Position numbers and translations under genes: made by a program. 64,000 nucleotides of DNA from Linum tenue (Eukaryota; Streptophyta; Magnoliopsida; Malpighiales; Linaceae). Every line of letters begins with the position of its first letter. The stretch's first letter is position 1. The notes under the pieces were generated by a model. The model was given only the letters and a program-made list of their open reading frames with translations, did not search any database and had not been told where the DNA came from. This document shows positions 47,466 to 58,791 of this stretch, piece after piece. The stretch lies in contig CAMGYJ010000008.1 in the NCBI GenBank assembly GCA_946122785.1, positions 2,257,742 to 2,321,741 on the forward strand, in the 5' to 3' direction.

Positions 47466-50400
47466 ATGGCGACGCCGACCACCACAAATGCACCCGCACA
47501 TCCTTGTCTGGTCTCTAGTTTCATCGATTTTGGCTCAGGTAGCGTCAGTTTGAGGCCGAGATCCAATTTCTTCTTCATTCGCACCTTCAACTCTCGCCCG
47601 TTCCGCAACAGGTCCTTCTCCGTCACCAACGTCTCGGTGAACCACCCGACGGCCGTCCAAGAAGGTGATCAATCTCTGATTGTTGAAGCAACTCTTACTC
47701 ATTTCTGGCATTTTCAGTTAAGTAATTGCACGATTTCATGGCCGTTCGTCTGGACTGTTTTATTGGATTGATTTTCTGTACATTAATGAGTCATAACAAA
47801 GCGTTGCGATCATAATGTGGTTGGAGTTGGGTTTCTCTTCGCGTTGGCCTGCTTTCTGATGTGGTAGATTATAGCTAACAGCGCTAATTCTACCATGGCG
47901 GCATTGAACAAGGACGAAACCTCATGTTTATAATCATCTAATGAATGATATATGTACGATGGTCCCCGTACATAATCAGCTTGGAAACAGATGTGATTGA
48001 GTTGTTGGCATAATAGATTGGAGGTGGAATGCTTGGATACTGATTTCAGTTGTTACAACTTTTGTGTGTGTGTGTTTTAGAATCCTCCACAAATTGGCCA
48101 GCACTTGCACCGGATGCTTCATCCATCGCATCGAGTATCAAATACCATGCGGAATTCTCGCCATCGTTTTCCCCTGGGCAACTTGATCTTCCAAAAGCTT
48201 TCTTGGCAACATCACAAAGTGTTCGTGATGCTCTCATTAGCAACTGGAATGCGACGTATGAGCGCTATGATAGTCTGGATGTAAAGCAGGCTTACTATCT
48301 GTCCATGGAATTTTTGCAGGTATGCCCTGTTGTGGAGCCTACAAGAAATCATCAATCCATTCCTTGAGATTCTCTTAACTCATCTGTGTTTCATGATGTT
48401 CTTTGTTTTGTAGGGTAGAGCGCTGTTGAATGCAATTGGTAATTTAGAGCTTACTGGTGCTTATGCAGAGGCTCTGACCAAGCTTGGACACAACCTAGAA
48501 AATGTAGCTTCCCAGGTGTGGTTCTTATGATTCTCCTGAACAAGTTGGAGCACTGTTGATGACTTTTCAATGTTGAAAGGCATGGTCTTTGTTAACTTTG
48601 TAGGCAACTAGTGGTATCTGGATCTTGAAAACATAATGACAAAAGATGGCTGTGGATTCAATGCCAGAAAACCTAAACTGCTTCCCCAAGTAGATTGATA
48701 GGCTTTCAGAAGGTCCGTGCAGTTGTGCGATTCAATGGTTGTTAGTTTAACCGAAATGCCATATGGCTCTCTTTGTTTCTGCTTCTACTTTCCTTCTCCT
48801 TTTAGCACAAGGTTCATCAAGCACCGTTAAAATTTCAAGGTTATCCACCTTTTCTCCTTACAGTCCAAGCATCAGGAGTCATTAGTATATCTGTCTGTAA
48901 GTTCATCTGTTGATATGCTTGGCTTGAAAAATAATGATCAAGTCACTTTGAAATCTCTAGCCCACTTTGTAATCAGTTATCCTTTAACCATGCTGTTTGA
49001 CCACCCTTTAGGAGCCTGACGCTGCACTTGGTAACGGAGGTCTTGGGCGACTTGCATCCTGCTTTTTGGACTCTATGGCAACTTTAGACTACCCTGCATG
49101 GGGCTATGGATTGAGGTACAAGTATGGCTTGTTTAAACAGCTTATCACAAAAGATGGTCAAGAAGAAGTAGCTGAAAATTGGCTTGAGGTGTGTTTACTT
49201 CTTCATGGCCTTTGCCTCAGCTTGATTGCATGAACTTTGGGTCATCACTTCTGATGATTTGTTGACGTCCTCTGTTCAGATGGGCAGTCCTTGGGAAATA
49301 GTCAGGAACGATGTCTCATATCCTGTGAAGTTCTATGGCAAGGTTGTTTGTGATGCAGATGGGAAAAGACACTGGATTGGCGGAGAAGATGTAACAGCTG
49401 TTGCCCATGATGTCCCGATTCCAGGATATAAGACAAAAACCACAAATAACTTACGACTTTGGTCAACTAAAGCTCCAGCAAATGATTTTGATTTGTCTGC
49501 TTTCAATGCTGGAGAACACATGCAAGCATATGAGGCCCTAGCAAATGCTGAGAAGGTGTTTAGTTGTTAATATTCACTTTGGTATCATAACTCCGATGTT
49601 CACTAAAAACATACATGTCAAGCCAGTTATGTCATTTATGCTGCATTGTTGCAACATGCAATCAAGATTTGTTTTTTACCCCCTTAGCAATTAGTTTTTA
49701 AACTAGATTATTTTATCTGTTAGCTTCATTCTCATACTCCTTGTCCAAGCTTTCTAAAAGATATAGAGCCTTCTATCTCTTATCTGTGTACCTAAGTACC
49801 TCTGATTATTTATGTGAACTTATATTATAGTTTCTATTAGCTTTAGTCTTCAATTCCTTATCCAAGCTTTCTGAAACATATAGTTTCATCTCTATTTTAT
49901 TCTTCACCTTTGATTATTCATATAATTACTTATGTTATAATTTTGATGGTCACTTGAGTGCAAATGAATTGCGACTTTATAAGAATGCAATGTTGTTTCA
50001 TTATGCTTTCTGTCAATTGCAGATTTGCTATGTCCTCTACCCTGGAGATGACACAGAGGAAGGCAAGGTCCTTCGACTGAAACAACAATATACATTGTGT
50101 TCAGCTTCACTCCAAGATATCATTGCACGATTTGAAAGAAGATCAGGCTCTAATATTAACTGGGGACAATTTGCTGAGAAAGTTGCAGTTCAGATGAATG
50201 ATACTCATCCCACACTCTGCATCCCTGAGCTGATGAGAATTTTGATGGACTTGAAAGGTTTAAGCTGGAATGATGCATGGACCATCACCAAGAGGTATTC
50301 TAATAGGGATAGCTCCCTACCTTTCGTACTTTGTGTCTTGGGAATTTACATGCTATGAGAGTATGGGACTGCTGGCAGGTTTTTCAGTTCTTTAGGAATT

Positions 50401-53400
50401 GGTTTGGGGAAGTCGAAGAACATGCTTAAACTGAGTTTAGACGTTGTTTCTAGAGTACTTTGGAACTTCTCAAACTCTAAACAGGTTATTAATCGTAAAT
50501 ATGAGCTTTTTCATAATTGGTTGACCGCTTTTTTATTATGTTTTCCCACAAATTATGATTTCTCTTCTTTTCTTCATATGCATGCTGTTTTGCGCAGTTT
50601 TTTTCATTCTCCTGTTGTAGCTCATCATCTAGTAGCTTGCAAGGTTATATTCACCACTTGATGCACCAGGACTGTGGCGTACACAAACCATACTGTTCTA
50701 CCTGAAGCTTTGGAGAAGTGGAGTTTAGATCTAATGCAGAAACTACTACCTCGACATGTTGAGATCATAGAAACCATTGATGAGCAGGTAACACTAGTTA
50801 CATCCATGATTAAATTTTATTTCTTATGGATCATGTATCTTATGTCGAATCTTGGTCCGTTTTTATCCTACAGCTTATAAATGAGATTGTGTCCGAGTAT
50901 GGTAAAGAAGATACAGAAATGCTGGAGAAGAAACTGAAAGAAATGAGAGTACTGGAAAATGTTGATCTGCCTGAACAATTTGCTCATTTAATAGTTAAAC
51001 CTCGAGAGATCTCTGTTGCTATTTCCCTTCAAGAACGGGAAGAGTCTTCTGAAGAATCTGAATCAGCTGAAGAGAAAGATGAATCGGAGGATGAAAGCAC
51101 TGAGGAGGAAAAGGTCATGGCAGAACCACCACCGAAACCTCCGAAAATGGTCCGCATGGCTAACCTCTGCGTTGTTGGTGGTCATGCAGTAAATGGAGTT
51201 GCTGAAATACACAGTGAGATAGTGAAGGATGAAGTCTTCAATTCTTTTTACAAGGTGTTGTCGACCTTTCTGGATTATCATATAATTCCTTGAGATGATT
51301 TATATCTGCTGACATCTTCTTTGGTTTGCTTTCAAATTATTGCGAATGCTTTTATCTTTAACATTGAATGCTATTGCAGTTGTGGCCCAAGAAATTCCAA
51401 AATAAGACCAATGGGGTTACACCAAGAAGATGGATCCGTTTCTGTAATCCTGCTTTGAGCAAAATAATTACTGAGTGGACTGGCTCTGAAGATTGGGTGT
51501 TGAACACAGAAAGACTGGGAGAATTAAGAAAGGTAATATATCTTCCAAAATTTTGAATTTCACAGATCCTGCACGCTCAGTATAGTTGATTTAGCAATAT
51601 CACAAGTTCTCTTAATGCTTGAATACCTCATGTTGCCCCATTAGATGTAGTGGAGATGAAGCATCTGACCCATACTAGTTTTAAACTTTGAAGCCAAAGA
51701 GTCTCATTGAAAATTTTCGGAGGATTTATCTATTGCAACTAATATAGCTTGTGACCAAGAACTCTCCTATTGAAAGTATTTCATGTTGTGTAGACCCACG
51801 ATATGAGTTCCTGGAGAAGAGTTGCTCTGTGTAACACTTTAACTCAGTGGCTATGTATTAAGATCTTATGTTGGTCTTTTCTTGCATGTTCGTTCAATTT
51901 GTCTTCTTCATTACAAGTGATCAAGTATTCAAATCTCAGGAATGAGCTACCTCCCTATGTTTTTTTTATAAGAGAAGCAATTCTAAATGCTTTTTACATC
52001 GAAATTCAAAATGTAAGTGGGATTTTGGATGTATCGAGTTTTCCTATATGGTTGTTGGCTAGTTATAGATCTCAAGTAGTCAAGTCAGTTGTATATCTAG
52101 ACTAATGCTGACAGCTAATCTATAATTTGAATGTAGTTTGCAGATAACAAGGGTCTCCAAAACCAGTGGAGGTCAGCAAAAAGGGAAAACAAGATGAAGG
52201 TTGTCTCATTCCTCAAAGAAAAAACAGGGTATACTGTGAGCCCCGATGCATTGTTTGATATCCAGGTAATTTTCTTCAGTTGAACAACAGTACAACACAG
52301 GCTTGTACAATTCAGCAGACTTGGCAAGGATTTAGGCGAACTTGCTGGATTGAATTAGATAATCAGGTCATAGCTTGGTTAGGTAACTTGCTGGATTAGA
52401 TAATCCCACTGGTCTGGTTTAGTGATGATCCCACGTGGATGCAAAGCATATCACCGTGCTAGCTTCGACCTAGGGGCTAAGCTCATCTATATAAGAAAAC
52501 AAATAAACCGATTTGAATTAGTCCCTAGAATGTGGGACAAATTCTGAATGAAATCTAGGAGAGAGGAGTGCAATAGAAGGCAGAAATCAGCAGAGGAATT
52601 TTGATGATGTGGTTCTACTTGTTTCATGGATTACCTTTTTAATATTTGCACTGACAGCTCATTGCTCATCCTAGCCTATGTTAACTGATGCTTCTAACTG
52701 GAAAACTATGCATAACAACCTGACTCTTCAAAACCAGCATGGACTAGTGTCATAGTGGACATAATAACACCTTTTCGCCTCAGTTTGCAATTCCCCTAGC
52801 ACATTACAAAACCATTACTGCCATTCGAAGTCACTGTATTCTCATTCTTATCCCATCTCCAGGTGAAGCGTATCCATGAGTACAAGCGCCAGTTGCTTAA
52901 TATATTAGGCATTGTCTACCGCTACAAGAAAATGAAAGAAAGTAGTGCAGAAAGGAAAAACATGTATGTTCCACGAGTTTGTATATTTGGGGGGAAAGCA
53001 TTTGCTACTTATGTGCAAGCCAAGAGAATAGTGAAGTTCATCACAGATGTTGGTATCACTGTTAATCATGACCCAGAGATAGGTGACTTACTGAAGGTAT
53101 GCATGCTTCCAAGAATCTGTAACATTGCTGATGTGTGATTAAGAAAAAATCGTGCAAGGATCATTGGGAATGTGATGCAAGAGATAATTTTGGTTTCCAA
53201 ATTTCTCTTTCTTTATCTGATTACAAACCTATAGTGGCGTAGGTGTCTCATTCTACATATCCTTCCATGTAGACAGCGGGATACGGGACCTGATTATATG
53301 TGTATGCATATTAAACAACAAGGACCCTTTGCATGGTTTCTTGGCATATTTAACTCTGATAGGAGTTTCACTTGATCATCATCAGATAATTTATGTGCTT

Positions 53401-54953
53401 GGTTTTGTTTGTCTTATGTACCAGGTGATTTTTGTCCCAGATTACAACGTCAGTGTAGCTGAATTGCTTATTCCAGCAAGTGAGCTCTCTCAACATATCA
53501 GGTACTGCAAATGTGCTTTCCTCGACTATTCCTCTCGATCCAATTATTTGTTCATCCAGACATTAAGAACATGCTCAAAATACCAGAGAAGTTTAAATGT
53601 ACATGCCACCTGCATTGAAAATGCTCGACACACCAGATTAATATCTAACCTTATTCCACTAATTGAACTTGAAATTTGGTAACTCTCATCTGTACTTGGC
53701 GAAATTTTCCTTTTGAGTGTTTTACTAATTACTGGGTTCCGCTGAGACATGGCTGGTACACAAGGGAAGGCAGTAAGCTCTGTGCATTTATTTGTAGGTG
53801 ATATATGCATGGCGTTTAGCTAGTTGAAGTCTATGGCTGTTTAAACTGAAATTGTAGTATCAATAGCGCTCTCTCCCACTCATCATATTACATATACTTG
53901 ATCTTTGGTTGGCTTAGCCAAAAACTAGAACAATATTATATGCTTACTGGTCCGTTCATGTGAGAACGGGACATTACAAAAGTGAGTGGCCACGATATCT
54001 AGTATAATGAATTTAGGAATTACGAGTTCTAGATTTGGAAACCAGCCTGAGATTTCCGAGTTATGATTGTGTGCGCTTCATTTTTTTCTTCTTTCTGATC
54101 CATGAAATCAATCAACCACCAAAATATTTACCCCGGAAAAAAACATTAAAAATGATTGGTTGAGATGAACACAATGAGATTTGCTTTCTCTGAGTTTCTT
54201 CTCCTACATTTTTGCAGTACTGCTGGCATGGAAGCAAGCGGAACCAGCAACATGAAGTTTGCAATGAACGGCTGTGTACAAATAGGAACCTTAGATGGGG
54301 CTAATGTCGAAATAAGGGAAGAGGTTGGTGAAGAAAACTTCTTCCTGTTTGGTGCTCGAGCCGACGAGATTGCTGGGTTGAGGAAAGAAAGAGCTGAGGG
54401 GAAGGTACTTTTTTCCTGCCTATTGTTACCATTACATTCAAATGCAACATTATCCAGCAGAGTCGATTTCAGCATAATGATTGCAGTGCTAACTATGGCT
54501 GGTGAATGTTTCTAGTTCATCGCTGACCCACGGTTTGAAGAAGTGAAGGAGTTCGTGAGGAGTGGTGTGTTTGGCAGTAACAGTTACGACGAATTGCTTG
54601 GATCATTAGAAGGCAATGAAGGCTATGGCCGCGGTGATTATTTCCTTGTCGGCAAGGATTTCCCGAGCTACATCGAGTGCCAGGACGAGGTTGACAAAGC
54701 GTATCGAGACCAACAGGTGAATATATTGTTTAAAGCTACAGATATATATACACACACAGTACGAGCAGCAGCGTTCCATAATCCAATCACATTCCCTTAA
54801 CATTCTTGAATCTGTCTATGTTTGATGGTTTGGCAGAGATGGACGAGAATGTCGATCATGAACACTGCTGGCTCGTACAAGTTCAGCAGCGACAGAACGA
54901 TCCACGAGTACGCCAGAGACATTTGGAACATTCAGCCCGTTCGTGTAGAGTAG
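47466..54953 (+). CDS. PHS1: plastidial alpha-glucan phosphorylase (L-type)
   Basis: Reversibly releases glucose-1-phosphate from alpha-1,4-glucans in plastids, with a role in starch and malto-oligosaccharide metabolism. Fifteen exons with consistent phases: 47466-47664, 48081-48319, 48414-48515, 49012-49188, 49280-49555, 50023-50294, 50670-50787, 50874-51254, 51380-51532, 52137-52265, 52863-53096, 53425-53501, 54218-54404, 54516-54716, 54837-54953; 953 residues, close to 962-966 of known plastid forms. Residues 1 to about 55 are a Ser/Arg-rich transit peptide. Exon 8 holds the acidic insertion (about 515-541, [18 protein letters not shown]) that marks the plastid L-type and lowers affinity for large glucans. 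[11 protein letters not shown] carries the pyridoxal-phosphate lysine, K799. ENWLE, NDTHPTL and [12 protein letters not shown] are family signatures. AATAAA lies 47 bp after the stop. No disruption seen. Confidence 0.96.
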
Positions 54954-55758
54954 CCAGCTAGCTAAATCCCAGCTGCAGCAGTGATTAGATCAGGTCAAGA
55001 ATAAAGGCGGCAAATGACAGGCATGGTAAGTTGAGCTTGAGTTAGTTAGGCCATTCTCGTAAGAAATAAGTTAGGTAGTCGCCGCTGTGTACAAGGGGGC
55101 GAACACGAAAAGGCTCTGCTCTCTGATCAATATTATCTAGGCAGGCAAATACGATATGTAATGCGTCAATTTTTTTTTTTTTTTATGTTTGCTAAAGAAT
55201 ATGGCTCTTTGATATGGATTTAAATACGTACCTAGGATCTGGTTGGTGGAATTGGTTTGGATCTGTTCTCGAACATCGTCATTAGAAAATTTCCAGGTGG
55301 GTTTAGAGTACCTTTCCCCCCCAAGAATATAATTATCATCAAATGATGGTGAAAGCTTGGGAAACACTCATCAAATTGCAGGCTTTCCTTTCCTGTATCC
55401 TGAAGCAAATAATTAGGTCTAATTAACTTGGTGGCTTAGTTCACAAGTTTCCCTTTACCCGTTCCCCAAAAATAAATTGTACTTGCACATGGAACTCGTT
55501 CATCATTTCTTTTTGTAAGAACGTCTCTCCATCATCATCATAATTGGTGAATGGTTGGAAAATGTTTCAATGAAGAAGACTTACCATTCTCGTGACTTGC
55601 AGGCGGAGGGACCCACCAATATACATGTCCAAACAAATACAATTCAGAGTGAAACCAGCTCGTTAATATATTTTCATCACAATATCTTTCGAGATGTTCG
55701 ATAGAAGTGTGCAATATTTTGGTTTGTATCAAATTGTATCAAATCAAAATCAAATTAA
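54954..55758. other. 3' untranslated region, then intergenic
   Basis: The 3' end of the phosphorylase transcript with AATAAA at 55000-55005, followed by AT-rich DNA with a T-run near 55170. No further gene before the copia remnant. Confidence 0.45.
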
Positions 55759-56534
55759 TGGGCTCGGCCCAACAGTCTGCTGCCGAGGCCTCGAATAAGT
55801 CCAAGTCCTATGCGTATTGGCGGTGTTCCTGTGTCATGGCGTACCAAAAAGCAACAGGTTGTTGCCCGGTCTTCTGCCGAGGCCGAATACAGGGCCATGG
55901 CTAACACTGTAAGTGAAGTACTCTGGTTGCGTTGGTTGTTACGCGAGCTTGGTGCACCCCAACGCCATTCCACCCCGCTATATTGTGATAATCAGGCTGC
56001 CCTTCATATTGCTCAGAATCCTGTCTTCCATGAACGTACTAAGCATGTGGAGATGGACTGTTATTTTGTTCGTGAGCGGGTTCAATCTGGTGACATTGCG
56101 CCCGCCAAGATTAGTTCTCATCTGCAGCTCGCCGACATGTTCACTAAGGGATTAGGTGCAGACCGTTTTCATTTTCTCCTGTCCAAGCTGCGTGTTCGTA
56201 ATCTTCACAGTGCAACTTGCGGGGGAGTAATGGGCTCGGCCCAACAGTCTGCTGCCGAGGCCTCGGATAAGTCCAAGTCCTATGCGCATTGTGCAAGGAC
56301 TCCTAATTCCCATGCATGTTCATTGTTTGATTGCCCCCACTGTTATGCCCTAGTTGAGATTGAGAAAGGGTATAAATACCATGTAAGGCCGCCGGCCACC
56401 ATTGAAGAATAAGCCTAATAAAATATCAGCTGGCAGAGCTTTGCTCTCCCGTGGACAAGTCCCGTCAATCGGGGATACCACGTAAATCTCGTTGTCTCAT
56501 GTCTGGTTATTCATCGTTTATCGGATATTTTACA
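55759..56534 (+). mobile_element. collapsed Ty1/copia remnant (partial 5' LTR, RNase H, 3' LTR)
   Basis: The first ~57 bp of an LTR (55759-55815, TGGGCTCGGCCCAACAGT) join directly to the end of a copia pol frame encoding RNase H (SWRTKKQQVVARSSAEAEYR, CDNQAALHIAQNP, ERTKHVEMDCYFVRE, 55816-56220). A purine tract (GCGGGGGAGTA) and the complete 3' LTR (about 56230-56534) follow, with TATA (GGTATAAATACC), AATAAAATA and a final TTTTACA. The two LTR starts match except about two bases. Gag, protease, integrase and most of RT are gone. Target duplication unresolved. Confidence 0.85.
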
Positions 56535-56544
56535 CAAATAAACA

Positions 56545-57615
56545 TGACCGTTCGATGGCAGGTTTTGGAAAGTGTTGTGGAATCTCCCCATCCCGCCGAA
56601 GCTTAAATTTTTCTTCTGGCGGGTGGTTAGGGGATTCCTCCCCCTACAAACCGTCTTACTTCACAAGACCTTAGTTGACTCCCCAACCTGTCCTGTTTGT
56701 TCCGATGCTCCGGAGACTTTTGCTCACTGTTTCTTCCATTGCAGGGTCGCGCAACCTCTGTGGGGATTGGCTGGTCTATCCGGAATCCGCTCGTCGTTGG
56801 TAAGTCTATCTATAGATGATGCATGGACTAATCTTCTAATTTCAATGCGATTGTCAAAGGTTCAGGTGGCGGAAGTGGTTTTCCTCTGCTGGAGGATCTG
56901 GAAAGGTCGCTGCTGGGCGGTCCATGGGGGTATTCAGTATCTCCCCCCTGCCCTTTTGCGACAATTCCGAGCGCAGAGGGATGAATGGCGGTCAGTTACG
57001 GCCGATCAAGGGGAGCAGCCGGAAGGAATTAGTGCCCAGGTTCCGGACCGCAACAGAAATTCGAGGCCGTCGTTATCGGGGGTTGTCGCGGCAAGGGTAT
57101 TGGATTTGCGAGCTGCGGCATCCCAAGGCTGGTTGGTCAGGTTTGATGGAGCCACTAAACGTGACCGTGGGTGTAGCGTTGGCTTCGTTGGGTTTGATCC
57201 TACTGGTGGGCTCACCTTTGCTATAGGTAAATTCTACCCTGATATTCATGATCCATTTTTAGCAGAACTCCTTGCCTTGCGTGATACTATGGATTGGTGC
57301 CTAACCCGAAACTTTCTCACTGTCAAATTGTTTGGGGATTCGCAACTGGTGATCCAACGTGTGCTATCCGGGGATCGACAACACGTGCTGGGAGGTGCGC
57401 TTCTAGAAGACATTCACAGGATGGCACAGGGATTTGAGTTCTGCTCGTGCGCTTATGCCAAGCGCACCTTTAACAGGGCCGCCCATTTTGTGGCAAAACA
57501 AGCCCTTTCATCGGAAGTTCGACTATTTGTCGACTTCCGCACGGCGTTGATCTCTGTACTTTGACTATGTGACAGTGTTTCTCTTCTTGTCTATGTTAAA
57601 AAAAAAAAAAAAAAA
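56545..57615 (+). mobile_element. 5'-truncated LINE (L1 type) with poly(A) tail
   Basis: A 330-codon open frame (56572-57564) encodes the zf-RVT region (PPKLKFFFWRVVRG, CPVCSDAPETFAHCFFHC, LCWRIWKGRCWAVH) and RNase H (RFDGATKRDRGCSVGF, AELLALRDTMDWC, FGDSQLVIQRV, FNRAAHFVAKQAL). It ends in about 18 A (57598-57615). The frame extends upstream of the ATG (FWKVLWNLP), so the ATG is not a true start. A different subfamily from the LINEs at 24.8 and 41.8 kb. It lies directly behind the copia remnant; its left boundary is approximate. Confidence 0.88.
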
Positions 57616-57960
57616 TCAAAAGCCATCTATTCGTCGTTCCACCACCACCACTCTCTCTTACAAAATCATCAAAAAAAAAAAAAAATTAACATCTAAACCA
57701 TGTATGTTGAGTCACCTCACCTATTACCATAATGAAGCCGTTAATCATGGTATCCAGTAATCCAGAGATTTTCATTAACTAGTTCACCTCATCTTCACCA
57801 AATACAAAAGGGTTATCGTCACATTTGGACAAAGTTCCGGTCCGTGCCGTGCTGTCAAAGGGAATCCTGCGCCACTCGTTGTTGGCTCGGCGGTGCCTGC
57901 CTGCTGCTAGCTGCCGTACGTGGCCGCGGCGCTGAAACCGCGTCTTGGTACAAGTTAGGG
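57616..57960. other. spacer with a second A-run
   Basis: Contains another A-run near 57672-57685, possibly a decayed second retroposon tail, then GC-richer DNA leading to the orphan exon. An upstream in-frame ATG at 57844 exists but the codons before 57961 look like leader sequence. Confidence 0.4.
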
Positions 57961-58121
57961 ATGGAAGGAAGGTCATTTCCGTCCATTCGACTTAAAGCCG
58001 CCACCGTCCTTTTTGCGTTCCTGCTCCTTTCTTTCTACACCTTTTCTTCCTTTGCCGTTTTCTCCCTCATCATCTTCCCGCAATTCCACTCCTCCACCAC
58101 CTTCTGCCAACTGCAGGGTTA
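57961..58121 (+). pseudogene. orphan first exon, signal-anchor type N-terminus
   Basis: From the ATG at 57961 the frame gives MEGRSFPSIRLKAATVLFAF followed by a long hydrophobic stretch (about residues 12-38) and SSTTFCQLQG, the pattern of a type II membrane protein such as a Golgi transferase. It runs into a plausible splice donor (GTTAGT at 58118 or GTAAAT at 58122) right where a stop would follow. No matching later exons are seen: 340 bp on, the copia element begins, and beyond it no continuation was recognised. It may be a real first exon with a long intron reaching outside the window, or a broken gene. Family not identified. Confidence 0.45.
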
Positions 58122-58458
58122 GTAAATAATAATATTAAATACTGAAATCCCTAACACCAAATAGTGTCCTAAACTCGATCCCAACATAAATTTGTTATCC
58201 CAGTCCCTAATTATTTCGTCGGTATCAGTATATATCAAATACAATGTTAATTCCCTTCAAAAATCACAAATCAAATGTACAAACCCAAATACTTCTCCTC
58301 TACAAGCCGCTTCACAAACCATTATCACACCATATAAAAACAAACAATGGTGCCAATACTCGTATACAAATCTCAAGTATAATAATAACAAACTAGAAAA
58401 TGTGGTGCCTAAGAAACATGTTAACAAACTAAAAAAACAAACTAAAACATGAGACGAC
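58122..58458. other. AT-rich spacer, possibly intronic
   Basis: No separate gene. The 86-codon frame at 58192-58452 is Asn/Lys-rich chance coding. Confidence 0.4.
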
Positions 58459-58463
58459 TAAGC

Positions 58464-58791
58464 TGTTAGACATACTGAATCAAAACCGAATGAACAGAGA
58501 CAAGCGATTTACGTGGTATCCCTGATAATCAGGACTAATCCACGGGAGAGCTTAGAAGACTCTCCGGCTACTGATCGTATTTCCTTACTTCTTCCATCAA
58601 CACATAAGGAATATATATACATACTGTAACCCAACCGAAACCCTAGGTTCGGCCGAGTATTGCATGGCTGCATGCCAACGTGGGCTTTTACTAACTCTTC
58701 TAACCTTTAACTAAGTCTAACTAAGTCCTTAATCACACATGGGCTGAATACATAATGGGCTAATTATACAACAATGAATGACTGTCTAACA
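58464..58791 (-). repeat. copia 3' LTR
   Basis: Left-hand LTR, the 3' LTR relative to the minus-strand element. Identical to the other LTR except about one base. It contains the gag-pol stop codon (58786-58788). Confidence 0.96.
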
